A stretch of 39,348 nucleotides of DNA from Aerococcus sp. HMSC062A02 (GTDB lineage: Bacteria; Bacillota; Bacilli; Lactobacillales; Aerococcaceae), in assembly GCF_001809535.1 (NCBI RefSeq), contig NZ_KV797946.1, forward strand, positions 1-39,348, written 5' to 3'. The translations under genes were made by a program, and so were the position numbers. Positions 14,477 through 22,332 of the stretch are shown piece after piece. The notes below the pieces were generated by a model. The model saw nothing but the letters and a program-made list of their open reading frames with translations. It searched no databases and was not told the origin of the DNA. Every line of letters begins with the position of its first letter. Within the stretch, counting starts at the first letter, position 1.

Positions 14477-16014
14477 AAAACGCAGTTGGACGTGACATAC
14501 CAGAAGAATTTCTGACAGACGGTGTTGAAGTCTACCAAGGCCTCGACTACCGCCAAGACTATGACTACCAAAAGGCCACACCTAAGACACGGGCCAATGT
14601 CTGCTCTGACCAATCAAAACTCGTTTCTCTAAAAGAAGCCATTGAAAAGACTGGACTTAAGGACGGGATGACCATTTCCTTCCACCACCATTTCCGCAAC
14701 GGAGACTATACCATGCCAACCGTGATGAAGGCTATCCATGAAATGGGCATCAAGGACCTCTATGTCTGTGCTTCCAGTTTAGGTAAGGCAGCCAAAGACA
14801 TCGTACCGATGATCGAGGACGGCACCATTACCCGGATTTCATCCTCCGGCGTGAGAGACGAAGTGGGCGAAGCTATTTCGACTGGTAAGTTGAAACATCC
14901 GGCTATGATTCGGACTCACGGCGGCAGGGTTCGTGCCATTGAAACTGGCCAAGTCCATATCGATGTAGCCTTCATCGGGGCTCCCTCTTCAGACGAATTG
15001 GGTAATGCCTCCGGTAAGGGAGGACGGTCAGACTGTGGTGTTCTCTCCTATGCTAATGTTGATGCAGAGTATGCAGACAAAGTAGTTGTTTTAACTGATA
15101 CTTTGGTGCCTACTCCTAACCATCCTGCTAGCATCTCTTCCATCAATGTGGACTATGTGGTTGAAATCGATGAAGTGGGTGACCCAGCTAAGATTGCTTC
15201 CGGTGCTATCCGCTTGACTGACGATCCACGCGAATTAAAGATCGCTAAGAGTGCTGCTGAAGTGGTTGTCAATACGCCTTACTTTGAAGATGGTTATACC
15301 TTCCAAACTGGGGCTGGCGGGTCTTCGCTCGCTGTGACCCGCTTCCTCAAGCCTTATATGGATGCTAAAGGGATCAAGATGGGCTGGGCCCTCGGTGGGA
15401 TTACTGAGCCCATGGTTAACCTGCTCAAGGAAGGCTATATTGGAGCTATCCTAGATACCCAAGACTTCGATACCGCTTCTGTGGCTTCTGTCCACGAAAC
15501 GCCTAACCACTTTGAAATCTCAACTTCTGAATATGCCAACCCATTCAATAAGGGGGCCTATGTCAACTACCTCGACTATGTGATCCTCGGCGCTCTGGAA
15601 GTGGATACCGACTTCAATGTTAACGTGGTCCAAGGTTCAGACGGCATGATCCAAGGGGCACCAGGCGGCCACCCCGATACGTCTGCAGGGGCCAAGGTAA
15701 CGATCATTGTAACGCCTCTTGTGCGGAGCCGGATTCCTTCCATCAAGGACCGGGTAACCTCTGTCACTACGCCAGGGGAAAGTGTTGATGTGCTTGTGAC
15801 CGATAACGGGATTGCAGTCAATCCTAAGCGTCAAGACCTGATTGACAGCTTGGAAGCAGCAGGTGTTGAACTTACAACGATTGAGGCACTCAAGGAAAAA
15901 GCCTACGACTTAGTGGGCACACCTAAGGATTTAGAGTTTGAGGATGAAGTCGTTGCCCTAGTGGAATACCGCGATGGGACCATTATCGATACCATTAAGA
16001 AAATTAAACGCTAA
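14473..16014 (+). CDS. citF: Citrate lyase alpha subunit (citrate:acetyl-ACP transferase)
   Basis: A 513-residue CoA-transferase-like subunit that exchanges acetyl-ACP for citryl-ACP. It shows GMTISFHHHFRNGDYTMPTVM, SSLGKAAKD, MIRTHGGRVRAIETG, FIGAPSSDELGNASGKGG, VDYVVEIDEVGDPAKIASG, FQTGAGGSSLAVTRF and VVQGSDGMIQGAPGGHPDTS, in the expected order and at full length. ATG overlaps the citE stop (ATGA). It is the last gene of the main operon, with a terminator 29 bases after the stop. Confidence 0.95.
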   Translation: MKNAVGRDIPEEFLTDGVEVYQGLDYRQDYDYQKATPKTRANVCSDQSKLVSLKEAIEKTGLKDGMTISFHHHFRNGDYTMPTVMKAIHEMGIKDLYVCASSLGKAAKDIVPMIEDGTITRISSSGVRDEVGEAISTGKLKHPAMIRTHGGRVRAIETGQVHIDVAFIGAPSSDELGNASGKGGRSDCGVLSYANVDAEYADKVVVLTDTLVPTPNHPASISSINVDYVVEIDEVGDPAKIASGAIRLTDDPRELKIAKSAAEVVVNTPYFEDGYTFQTGAGGSSLAVTRFLKPYMDAKGIKMGWALGGITEPMVNLLKEGYIGAILDTQDFDTASVASVHETPNHFEISTSEYANPFNKGAYVNYLDYVILGALEVDTDFNVNVVQGSDGMIQGAPGGHPDTSAGAKVTIIVTPLVRSRIPSIKDRVTSVTTPGESVDVLVTDNGIAVNPKRQDLIDSLEAAGVELTTIEALKEKAYDLVGTPKDLEFEDEVVALVEYRDGTIIDTIKKIKR

Positions 16015-16042
16015 GCCTTAGCTAAAAAAGAAATTAAATTCG

Positions 16043-16069
16043 CCTAGCAGATGTTTCTGCTAGGTTTTT
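16043..16069 (+). terminator. Terminator after the citrate operon
   Basis: The perfect stem CCTAGCAG/CTGCTAGG with a six-base loop is followed by TTTTT. The regulator gene downstream therefore probably has its own promoter or depends on read-through. Confidence 0.85.
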
Positions 16070-16085
16070 CATTTATAATATAAGT

Positions 16086-16176
16086 AGCGTGCGAGGAAGT
16101 CGCAGTCCTGAACTAGTGAAGCGGAGCGATCCAAGACTTAGCAGGCTAGGCGGCCTTCGTGAAGTGGATACTAGGA
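16086..16176. other. Structured-looking GC-rich intergenic stretch
   Basis: Between the terminator and the gntR-citG gene lies an island richer in G and C than the AT-rich sequence on either side. It contains a small hairpin GCGA/TCGC and possible pairing of CTAGT with ACTAG across about 60 bases. It has no reading frame. The segments GTGAAG and CTTCGTGAAG recall the hairpin units after greA, but the likeness is loose. It could be a small RNA, a repeat remnant or an untranslated leader. Confidence 0.3.
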
Positions 16177-16235
16177 ATAATTTGATATATTTAATTTATA
16201 AAAAAGCAAAGCTAAGCTTTTAGAGAGGTGATAAG

Positions 16236-17936
16236 ATGGCTCAGAAAGATCGCTTGGTCCAATATTGCCGGACAGAAAGTCAAAAAGGGGGGAAGACACT
16301 CAGTCAAATCGTTTATGAGGGACTCAAGATGGTCATCCTCGACGGTACCATCCCTGTCGGCGAACGGATTAATGAAAAACTTTATGCCGATTCCCTGAAT
16401 ATTAGCCGGACCCCGATCCGGGAGGCCTTGCGTCGGGCGGAAGAAGAGGGGCTAGTGGAATATATTCCCCAGCATGGCTATATGGTTAAGAATATCAAGG
16501 CTGAAGACGTAGCTGAAATCTATCAATTAAGAAAGAGCTTGGATACGATTGCGACTATTAATGCGGCTAAAAAGATGGGAGACAAAGAATTTGAAGACTT
16601 GGAGGCCATCCTTAACCGGGGAGAGGCGGCCTATGAAGGGGCTAGTCTTGAGGGCTTGACTTCTTCATGGAAGGGTTTCAATGAATACATCTATGAACAG
16701 GCCCAGATGCCGCGCTTGCAGAGTATCGTCTCCACCCTTTATGAATACCTCAGCCGTTTCCGTTCCTTATCCATCAATGACCGGCAGCGGCGCCGGGCTG
16801 CCCTGGATGACCACTGGGTAATTTACCATTATATGAAGGAACAGCGCTTCGATAAGCTCCAGGAAGTGATCTATAAGCACCTGGCAACATCTGAAAAACA
16901 CATCCGCCTAGCTGTGGAGCGCGAAAGTCAAGAGAATAATAAGTTAGTTGCTCCCGAAGAAGAGCTCAGCCTAGCAGAGGACTTCCAGCTTGGTCCTAGC
17001 CAAAGTGTAGCCATTAAATCGAAAGATGAAACCTTACTCTTAGCCCAGCTTGCGGAACAGGGGGTCCTTCGTGAAATCATGGTCTGGCCCAAGCCAGGTC
17101 TGGTTGATCCGACCAATAATGGGGCCCATGACGATATGACCCCTAAACTATTTGTTGAAAGTGCAACAGCTCTCTTTCCTTATTTTATTCAAGCCGCCCA
17201 GTTGGGATATAATGACCAGCGTCCCCAACCCCTCTTCCAAGCCCTGCGCCAGGCTGGGGTTGAAGCAGAGAAGGACATGTTCCAGGCGACAGCTGGCGTG
17301 AATACCCATAAGGGCATTGTCTTCTCCATGGGCATTTTTTTAGCGGCGACGGCTGCCGTTATGGTAACCCACGGCGATATTGACCTCTTAAAAGGTCCTT
17401 GCCCTCAGACTGAAAAGCATCCTAGCCTCCATGCCGAAAAAGAAAAAGTTCTGGAAAGCATTCAAACCATGATCCAGAACATGACCCAGGGCTTAATCAC
17501 TAAGGACTGGGCAAATCTCGACCAGAAAAGCCAGCTGACCCATGGGGAAAAGATGTACCTGGAATACGGGATCAAAGGTATCCGCGAAGAAGCAGAGCAG
17601 GGCTATCCTACTCTCATCATTGCAGGCCTCAACTTCCTCAAAGCCATGCGCCAAGACCATCCGAAAACAGCCGAACACCGGCTCCTCCTCTATCTCATGT
17701 CCAGAGTTGAAGACACCAATGTCTTAAAAAGAGGTGGGATTGAAGCCTATCATTGGCTCCAATTGACCAGCCGCCAGCTTCTCGACCAGGACCTGTCTGA
17801 CCACGACCTAATCAAAGAACTTGACCGTTTCAACCAAGCCTGCATTTATTATAATGTGAGTCCAGGCGGGGCGGCAGATCTACTAGCAGTGGCCCTATTC
17901 TTAGAGAGATTTATGGAGAAAATTATTTTTAAATAA
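16236..17936 (+). CDS. GntR/FCD regulator fused to CitG (triphosphoribosyl-dephospho-CoA synthase)
   Basis: 566 residues in one frame. Residues about 18-90 form a GntR winged helix (LYADSLNISRTPIREALRRA). About 95-230 is an FCD-type ligand domain, the class that includes the citrate activator CitO. About 265-566 is CitG, which makes the prosthetic-group precursor from ATP and dephospho-CoA: PGLVDPTNNGAHDDM, FQATAGVNTHKG (catalytic/ATP region) and SPGGAADLLAVALFLE match family motifs. No stop or obvious frameshift breaks the join; the linker (about 228-260) is Glu-rich. No separate citG lies in the window, so the CitG half is probably functional. GAGAGGTGATAAG precedes ATG. The protein likely senses citrate and controls both citrate promoters. 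Confidence 0.9.
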   Translation: MAQKDRLVQYCRTESQKGGKTLSQIVYEGLKMVILDGTIPVGERINEKLYADSLNISRTPIREALRRAEEEGLVEYIPQHGYMVKNIKAEDVAEIYQLRKSLDTIATINAAKKMGDKEFEDLEAILNRGEAAYEGASLEGLTSSWKGFNEYIYEQAQMPRLQSIVSTLYEYLSRFRSLSINDRQRRRAALDDHWVIYHYMKEQRFDKLQEVIYKHLATSEKHIRLAVERESQENNKLVAPEEELSLAEDFQLGPSQSVAIKSKDETLLLAQLAEQGVLREIMVWPKPGLVDPTNNGAHDDMTPKLFVESATALFPYFIQAAQLGYNDQRPQPLFQALRQAGVEAEKDMFQATAGVNTHKGIVFSMGIFLAATAAVMVTHGDIDLLKGPCPQTEKHPSLHAEKEKVLESIQTMIQNMTQGLITKDWANLDQKSQLTHGEKMYLEYGIKGIREEAEQGYPTLIIAGLNFLKAMRQDHPKTAEHRLLLYLMSRVEDTNVLKRGGIEAYHWLQLTSRQLLDQDLSDHDLIKELDRFNQACIYYNVSPGGAADLLAVALFLERFMEKIIFK

Positions 17937-17939
17937 GAC

Positions 17940-17968
17940 TTGACCTCATCTTTAGGAAATGGTAACAT
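17940..17968 (+). promoter_or_regulatory. Promoter of the rplU operon
   Basis: TTGACC (17940-17945) and TAACAT (17963-17968) are exactly 17 bp apart, just after the gntR-citG stop. Confidence 0.6.
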
Positions 17969-17974
17969 AATAGC

Positions 17975-18068
17975 GTTGTATTTCTGTGACCACCAGATCT
18001 GCAACCGCTCATTGTAAGCTTTCAAGTGCCAAGGCCGCTTACTATGGCGAGTCTAAGTTATTTAAGGA
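17975..18068 (+). promoter_or_regulatory. Ribosomal protein L21 leader (L21_leader type)
   Basis: The roughly 95-base transcribed leader before rplU contains GTGACCACCAGATCTGCAACC and AAGTGCCAAGGC, which I recognise as the conserved core of the Firmicutes L21 leader RNA. In that family the leader is thought to bind L21 and repress its own operon. The reading frame running through it into rplU is not the real start; the ribosome site AAGGAGG lies at 18064-18070. Confidence 0.65.
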
Positions 18069-18078
18069 GGTGCGTTAC

Positions 18079-18387
18079 ATGTACGCAATTATCAAAACAG
18101 GTGGAAAACAAGTTAAAGTTGAAGAAGGCCAAACAATCTACGTTGAAAAATTAGACGTTGAAGCTGGCGAAAAAGTCACTTTTGACCAAGTTGTCTTCGT
18201 TGGAGGCGACCAAGTTAAAGTGGGAACTCCTCTCGTTGATGGGGCAAGTGTTGAAGCAACTGTTGAAAAACACGGCCGTCAAAAGAAAGTTACTACTTTC
18301 AAATACATCAAGAAGAAAGACTCACGTCGTAAACAAGGTCACCGTCAACCTTACACTAAATTAACCATCAACAGCATCAATGCTTAA
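18079..18387 (+). CDS. rplU: 50S ribosomal protein L21
   Basis: 102 residues, [18 protein letters not shown] at the start and [14 protein letters not shown] at the end, the whole length of bacterial L21. It binds 23S rRNA in the large subunit. AAGGAGGTGCGTTAC precedes ATG 18079. Codon use is visibly biased toward a few codons, as in highly expressed genes. It is followed by prp (2-base gap) and rpmA, the standard Firmicutes order. Confidence 0.97.
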   Translation: MYAIIKTGGKQVKVEEGQTIYVEKLDVEAGEKVTFDQVVFVGGDQVKVGTPLVDGASVEATVEKHGRQKKVTTFKYIKKKDSRRKQGHRQPYTKLTINSINA

Positions 18388-18389
18388 GC

Positions 18390-18725
18390 ATGATTAAGGT
18401 TCAATTTAAAGAAAATCAAGACAAGCACTTTGTCAGCATGGAAATTTCAGGCCATGCTATGGCCGGTGACTACGGGGAAGACGTTGTCTGTGCTGGAGTT
18501 TCGGCTCTGAGCATTGCTTTAGTCAATAACCTTGAACGCATGGCAGGTATCCAAGCCCTGGTCGAATCCGACCCTGAGGCGGGTTACCTCTATGTAGAAC
18601 TACCCCAGGAACTGACAGCTGAACAAAGAGCGCTCGTTGATATCCTATTCAAGCAGTGCCAACTGGCCTTGAAGGAGGATATCGCTAGTAATTATCCAGA
18701 CTATGTCCAATATGTCCAAGGGTAA
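18390..18725 (+). CDS. prp: Ribosomal-processing cysteine protease Prp
   Basis: A 111-residue cysteine protease (formerly YsxB) that removes the N-terminal extension of ribosomal protein L27. The catalytic pair is visible at His22 (ISGHA) and Cys34 ([10 protein letters not shown]), the same positions as in Staphylococcus aureus Prp. The gene lies between rplU and rpmA, and its substrate site is present in the neighbouring L27. ATG follows the rplU stop by two bases with no strong ribosome site, suggesting translational coupling and low yield. Confidence 0.93.
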   Translation: MIKVQFKENQDKHFVSMEISGHAMAGDYGEDVVCAGVSALSIALVNNLERMAGIQALVESDPEAGYLYVELPQELTAEQRALVDILFKQCQLALKEDIASNYPDYVQYVQG

Positions 18726-18747
18726 GTTAATAAAGGAGGAAGCTCAC

Positions 18748-19032
18748 ATGTTAAAAATGAATTTACAATTCTTCGCCCACAAAAAAGGTGGCGGTTCAAC
18801 TGCCAACGGTCGTGATTCAGAAGCTAAACGTTTAGGTGCTAAACGTGCTGATGGTCAAGAAGTAACTGGCGGTTCAATCCTTTACCGTCAACGCGGGACT
18901 AAAGTACATCCAGGGATCAATGTAGGTCGCGGTGGCGATGATACTTTATTCGCACTTGTAGACGGCGTTGTTCGTTTCGAACGCAAGGGCAAGAACAAAA
19001 AACAAGTTTCTGTGTATCCAGTAGAAGCTTAA
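18748..19032 (+). CDS. rpmA: 50S ribosomal protein L27 (with cleavable extension)
   Basis: 94 residues. The N-terminus [15 protein letters not shown] carries the Firmicutes extension with the LQFFA cleavage site of Prp; mature L27 begins after the Ala. The remainder ([43 protein letters not shown]) is typical. L27 reaches the peptidyl-transferase centre, so processing matters for ribosome function. AAAGGAGG precedes ATG 18748. Confidence 0.97.
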   Translation: MLKMNLQFFAHKKGGGSTANGRDSEAKRLGAKRADGQEVTGGSILYRQRGTKVHPGINVGRGGDDTLFALVDGVVRFERKGKNKKQVSVYPVEA

Positions 19033-19049
19033 TTACGAGAAAGAAAATC

Positions 19050-19089
19050 AGGTCGATTCTACTTTGAATGAAGGGGAATCGACCTTTTT
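19050..19089 (+). terminator. Terminator of the rplU-prp-rpmA operon
   Basis: The stem AGGTCGATT/AATCGACCT is followed by TTTTT. It sits directly in front of the methyltransferase gene, whose ribosome site follows at once. Confidence 0.85.
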
Positions 19090-19106
19090 CATTAAGGAGG
19101 TTTAAC

Positions 19107-20132
19107 GTGTCGACTGAATACATCCAAGCAGCCTATGACAAAGTCAACCAAGCCAACCTAATCATGATGCAAGCCCTCGACTTCTCTTACACGGAGGCCT
19201 GGCATGAAAATCTGCAAAATATTGCTAACGGGGTCCTCCAGGTGATCGATGGCCAGCCTAATCCTGAGATCGCACAAAAGATCCAAGCCCTCTATGACCA
19301 AGTCGATTGGGATAAGTTCTCTGAGCGCGAACGCCTACAGGTCCTCCAATTGATCTTCCTAGAGGCTGAACGCCAGGACCAGCTCCAGGCCAACCACCAG
19401 ATGACTCCAGCTGGCATTGCCATGCTTTTGACTTATTTTGCTAGCCGTTTGCTCCAAACGAGGGGGCAGTCTAAAGAGACGCCGCTCAAAGTCTTTGACC
19501 CAACAGTAGGGACAGGCAACCTGCTTTTAATGGTCCAGCGGGGGCTTGAAGAAGGGGGCTACCAAGTGGCTTCAGTAGGCTATGACAATGACGACCTACT
19601 CTTAGCTATTGCTGACCAGTCCTTTAAATTCTTGGACCGACAAGCCAAGTTCTATTACGGCGATGTTCTCGAGAATTTACTCTTGGAGCCAGTAGACTTG
19701 GTAGTGGCTGACTTGCCAGTGGGCTATTACCCCCTCGATGAACAGGCCAAGACCTTCAAAGCCAATACCATGGACCAGGGAACGCCCCACGCTTATGCCC
19801 ATTATCTGATGATCGAACAGAGTCTAAAGTATATGCAAGAAGGGGCTTGGGGGATCTTCTTAGTGCCTACCCAGATTCTCCAGGAAGACTATTCAGCTCA
19901 ATTGGTCCAAGCCATCGCCCAGACTGGTTACTTCCAAGCCTTTCTCAACCTGCCTGAAGGACTCTTCCGCCAGGCTAAGGCGCGCAAGTCGGTCCTCATG
20001 GTGCAAAAGCAGGGTGGTGGTGCCAAACAAGCTGAAAACGTGCTCATTGGTGATATACCTGACCTAAAAGATCAAGAAAATATGGAAAAATTCATAGACA
20101 GTTTTAGCAAGTGGAGCCAAGACGTGTTATAA
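19107..20132 (+). CDS. YtxK-like class I SAM-dependent methyltransferase
   Basis: A 341-residue protein related to N6-adenine DNA methyltransferases. It has a helical N-terminus (about 1-100), the SAM motif FDPTVGTGNLL near 130 and DLVVADLPVGYYP near 200, a variant of the usual (D/N)PPY catalytic motif. The family (B. subtilis YtxK) often sits next to ackA, as here, but its substrate is unknown to me. There is no restriction or specificity gene beside it, so it is unlikely to be part of a restriction system. GTG 19107 with AAGGAGG is preferred to the longer frame, which would run into the terminator hairpin. Confidence 0.85.
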   Translation: MSTEYIQAAYDKVNQANLIMMQALDFSYTEAWHENLQNIANGVLQVIDGQPNPEIAQKIQALYDQVDWDKFSERERLQVLQLIFLEAERQDQLQANHQMTPAGIAMLLTYFASRLLQTRGQSKETPLKVFDPTVGTGNLLLMVQRGLEEGGYQVASVGYDNDDLLLAIADQSFKFLDRQAKFYYGDVLENLLLEPVDLVVADLPVGYYPLDEQAKTFKANTMDQGTPHAYAHYLMIEQSLKYMQEGAWGIFLVPTQILQEDYSAQLVQAIAQTGYFQAFLNLPEGLFRQAKARKSVLMVQKQGGGAKQAENVLIGDIPDLKDQENMEKFIDSFSKWSQDVL

Positions 20133-20190
20133 TAAAAGTGTCGTACTTAGTTGTACCATAATAAAAACTTATGTGAAGAGGAGAAAAAGT

Positions 20191-21378
20191 ATGTCAAAAG
20201 TTTTTGCAATTAATGCAGGCTCATCTAGTTTGAAATTCTCAATCTATGAAGTTCCTTCTGAAGAAGTGATTTCATCCGGTATTATCGAACGGATCGGCTT
20301 AAAAGATTCGATCGTATCCGTTAAATTCCAAGGGGAAAAGCATGAAGAAACCCTAGATATTGAAGACCACGAAGTTGCGATCAACCACTTACTCAAGAAG
20401 TTAGAAGAGCTTAAGGTGATTGAAAGCTTTGATGAAATCGCTGGCTCTGGCCACCGGATTGTGGCAGGGGGCGAACACTTTAAAGACTCTGCCTTACTTG
20501 ATGAAGAAGATATCCAAAAAGTAGAAGAATTGGCTGACTTTGCCCCTCTACATAACCCTGCAGAAGCTAAGGTTATCCGTGCTTTCCAAAAAGTTCTACC
20601 TGGCAAACCAACTGTGGGTGTCTTTGATACCTCCTTCCATACCACTATGCCAGAAAAGGCTTATCTCTATTCTGTGCCTTTTGAATACTATGAAAAACAC
20701 CAAGCCCGTCGCTATGGTGCGCACGGTACCTCTCATAAGTATGTGGCAGAACGTGCTGCTGAATTAGAAGGTAAAGACATTAAGGACCTCAAGATCATTA
20801 CCTGCCATATCGGGAATGGTGGGTCGATTACAGCGGTTGACGGCGGCAAGTCTGTCGATACTTCCATGGGCTTCACCCCTCTAGCTGGGATTACTATGGG
20901 GACCCGTTCCGGCGACGTTGATGCTTCCTTACTCCAATACATCATGGAAAAAGAAAGCCTCAGCATGGATGAAATGATTACTATCTTGAATAAGAAGTCC
21001 GGCTTATTGGGTATCTCAGGCGTATCTTCTGATATGCGTGACGTTGAAGCAGCTGCCGCTGAAGGCAATGAACGTGCCCAAGTTGCTTTAGATATCTACT
21101 ATGACCGTGTTCGTAAATATGTTGGTTCCTACTTAACCGTTCTGGGTGGAGCTGATGTTATTGTCTTCACTGCAGGTGTCGGTGAAAACTCTGCTTCCTT
21201 CCGTGAAGAAATTTGTAAAGACATGGAATGGGCTGGTATTAAGTTAGATAGCGAACGCAATGATACCCGAGATGAAGCTAAGATTTCAGCTGATGATTCC
21301 AAGGTAGCTATCTGGACAATTCCGACTGATGAAGAATTGATGATCGTCCGCGATACTGTACGTCTAGGTAATATCTAG
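20191..21378 (+). CDS. ackA: Acetate kinase
   Basis: 395 residues. It interconverts acetyl-phosphate plus ADP with acetate plus ATP. Signatures: FAINAGSSSLKFSIYE at the N-terminus, GHRIVAGGEHF, FDTSFHTTMPEKAYLYSVP, ARRYGAHGTSHKYVA, CHIGNGGSITAVDGGKSVDT, GFTPLAGITMGTRSGD and FTAGVGENSASFREEIC. ATG 20191 follows AGAGGAG; the 18 bases before it are also open. A -10 TATAAT lies at 20128-20133, at the end of the methyltransferase gene, so ackA may have its own promoter. Codon use suggests high expression. Confidence 0.97.
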   Translation: MSKVFAINAGSSSLKFSIYEVPSEEVISSGIIERIGLKDSIVSVKFQGEKHEETLDIEDHEVAINHLLKKLEELKVIESFDEIAGSGHRIVAGGEHFKDSALLDEEDIQKVEELADFAPLHNPAEAKVIRAFQKVLPGKPTVGVFDTSFHTTMPEKAYLYSVPFEYYEKHQARRYGAHGTSHKYVAERAAELEGKDIKDLKIITCHIGNGGSITAVDGGKSVDTSMGFTPLAGITMGTRSGDVDASLLQYIMEKESLSMDEMITILNKKSGLLGISGVSSDMRDVEAAAAEGNERAQVALDIYYDRVRKYVGSYLTVLGGADVIVFTAGVGENSASFREEICKDMEWAGIKLDSERNDTRDEAKISADDSKVAIWTIPTDEELMIVRDTVRLGNI

Positions 21379-21397
21379 AGTCAATCACTATTATAAG

Positions 21398-21442
21398 AAA
21401 AGCGTGCTTTCTGATTCAGCTGAGTCAGAGGCACGCTTTTTT
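21398..21442 (+). terminator. Terminator of ackA
   Basis: The stem AAAAGCGTGC/GCACGCTTTT has an inner CTGA/TCAG pairing and ends in a T run. Confidence 0.88.
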
Positions 21443-21447
21443 ACTTT

Positions 21448-21478
21448 GAAAAAGAGACAGGCGCTAAGCCTGTCTCTT
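21448..21478 (-). terminator. Terminator of the universal stress protein gene
   Basis: The perfect stem AAGAGACAGGC/GCCTGTCTCTT is followed on the minus strand by a T run (A run at 21448-21452 on plus). It faces the ackA terminator. Confidence 0.85.
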
Positions 21479-21489
21479 ATAATCTTATA

Positions 21490-21957
21490 CTATTTACGGT
21501 GGTATTCATTGTTTTCCAGGTCAGTCCGGACGATTAGGACGTCGCAAGGCGCATTGCGGATAACGTATTCTGAAACAGAACCGATGAAGAGGCGTTCAAC
21601 TGCATTCAGCCCCGTTGCCCCGATCATAATCAGATCAATTTCCTTTTCCAAGGCTAGGTCTTTAGCAATTTGAACTTTTGGTGAACCATAGTCAATAATG
21701 GTTTCAACTTCCTGGACACCTTCTTTTTCAGCGTAGGTCTTGTAATCATTGAGAACGCTAGAAGCTTGTTCCACTAATTCATTGGTATAGGCGCCTTCAT
21801 AGCCGGTTGGGGTTTGGACAGCACGTGTATCAATAATATGAGCGATGACTAGGGCACCGTTATTGCGCTTTGCCACATGGACCGCCTTTTTGAAAGCTAG
21901 TTCAGCTTCTTTAGAACCATCAATAGGGGCTAAAATACGTGAATACTCTTGATACAT
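21490..21957 (-). CDS. Universal stress protein, UspA family
   Basis: 155 residues with one Usp domain: ILAPIDGSKEAELAFKKAV at the start and IMIGATGLNAVERLFIGS near the end. The latter fits the G-2X-G-9X-G-S pattern of ATP-binding Usp proteins. The role is general stress survival, with no specific partner visible. The start at 21957 gives ten bases to AAGGAG; a GTG nine bases upstream is too close to it. It is a single-gene unit with its own terminator. Confidence 0.93.
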   Translation of the reverse strand: MYQEYSRILAPIDGSKEAELAFKKAVHVAKRNNGALVIAHIIDTRAVQTPTGYEGAYTNELVEQASSVLNDYKTYAEKEGVQEVETIIDYGSPKVQIAKDLALEKEIDLIMIGATGLNAVERLFIGSVSEYVIRNAPCDVLIVRTDLENNEYHRK

Positions 21958-22079
21958 AGTGATCACACTCCTTCTTTACCTCTATTATAACATCTTTTTG
22001 AAAAAATTAAATCGATTTCATCGCTGTAAGCTTAAGATTTCACAAGCCTTTTCATAAGAGCTCAATAAGAAAAAATAAA

Positions 22080-22273
22080 AAAAGAGCTCCGACAGGTGCC
22101 GTGTGCTCTATCTGTATTGAACCCGCTCTCTTAAGTGCAGGTGGGTTTCGCTATCCAGCTTCAGACTTCCCCGTGATGGGGCGTGTCCTCCACTGGAGTT
22201 CACGAATCCCTAGATAGTAAAATTTGTTCGGTCAACACATTAAAGGAATAACACGTACACTTCAGAACTCTTC
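22080..22273 (+). ncRNA. ssrS: 6S RNA
   Basis: About 190 bases fold as 6S RNA, which mimics an open promoter and binds sigma-A RNA polymerase. The closing stem pairs AAGAG (22082-22086) with CTCTT (22268-22272), GTG (22096-22098) with CAC (22258-22260) and GTGT (22101-22104) with ACAC (22251-22254). TGCCGTGTGC, TTGAACCCGC and GGTGGGTT match segments I know from Lactobacillales 6S RNA. Location beside rarA is also usual. Ends are approximate, and no clear promoter was identified. Confidence 0.75.
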
Positions 22274-22332
22274 TCTTATAATTTATCATTAGATCGTAGA
22301 AAATGCAAGCGATTACGCCTGAAACTTTTAAC

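Noticed and set aside
19107-20132. Restriction-modification system
   Set aside because: The methyltransferase is of the YtxK type beside ackA, and there is no endonuclease or specificity gene near it.
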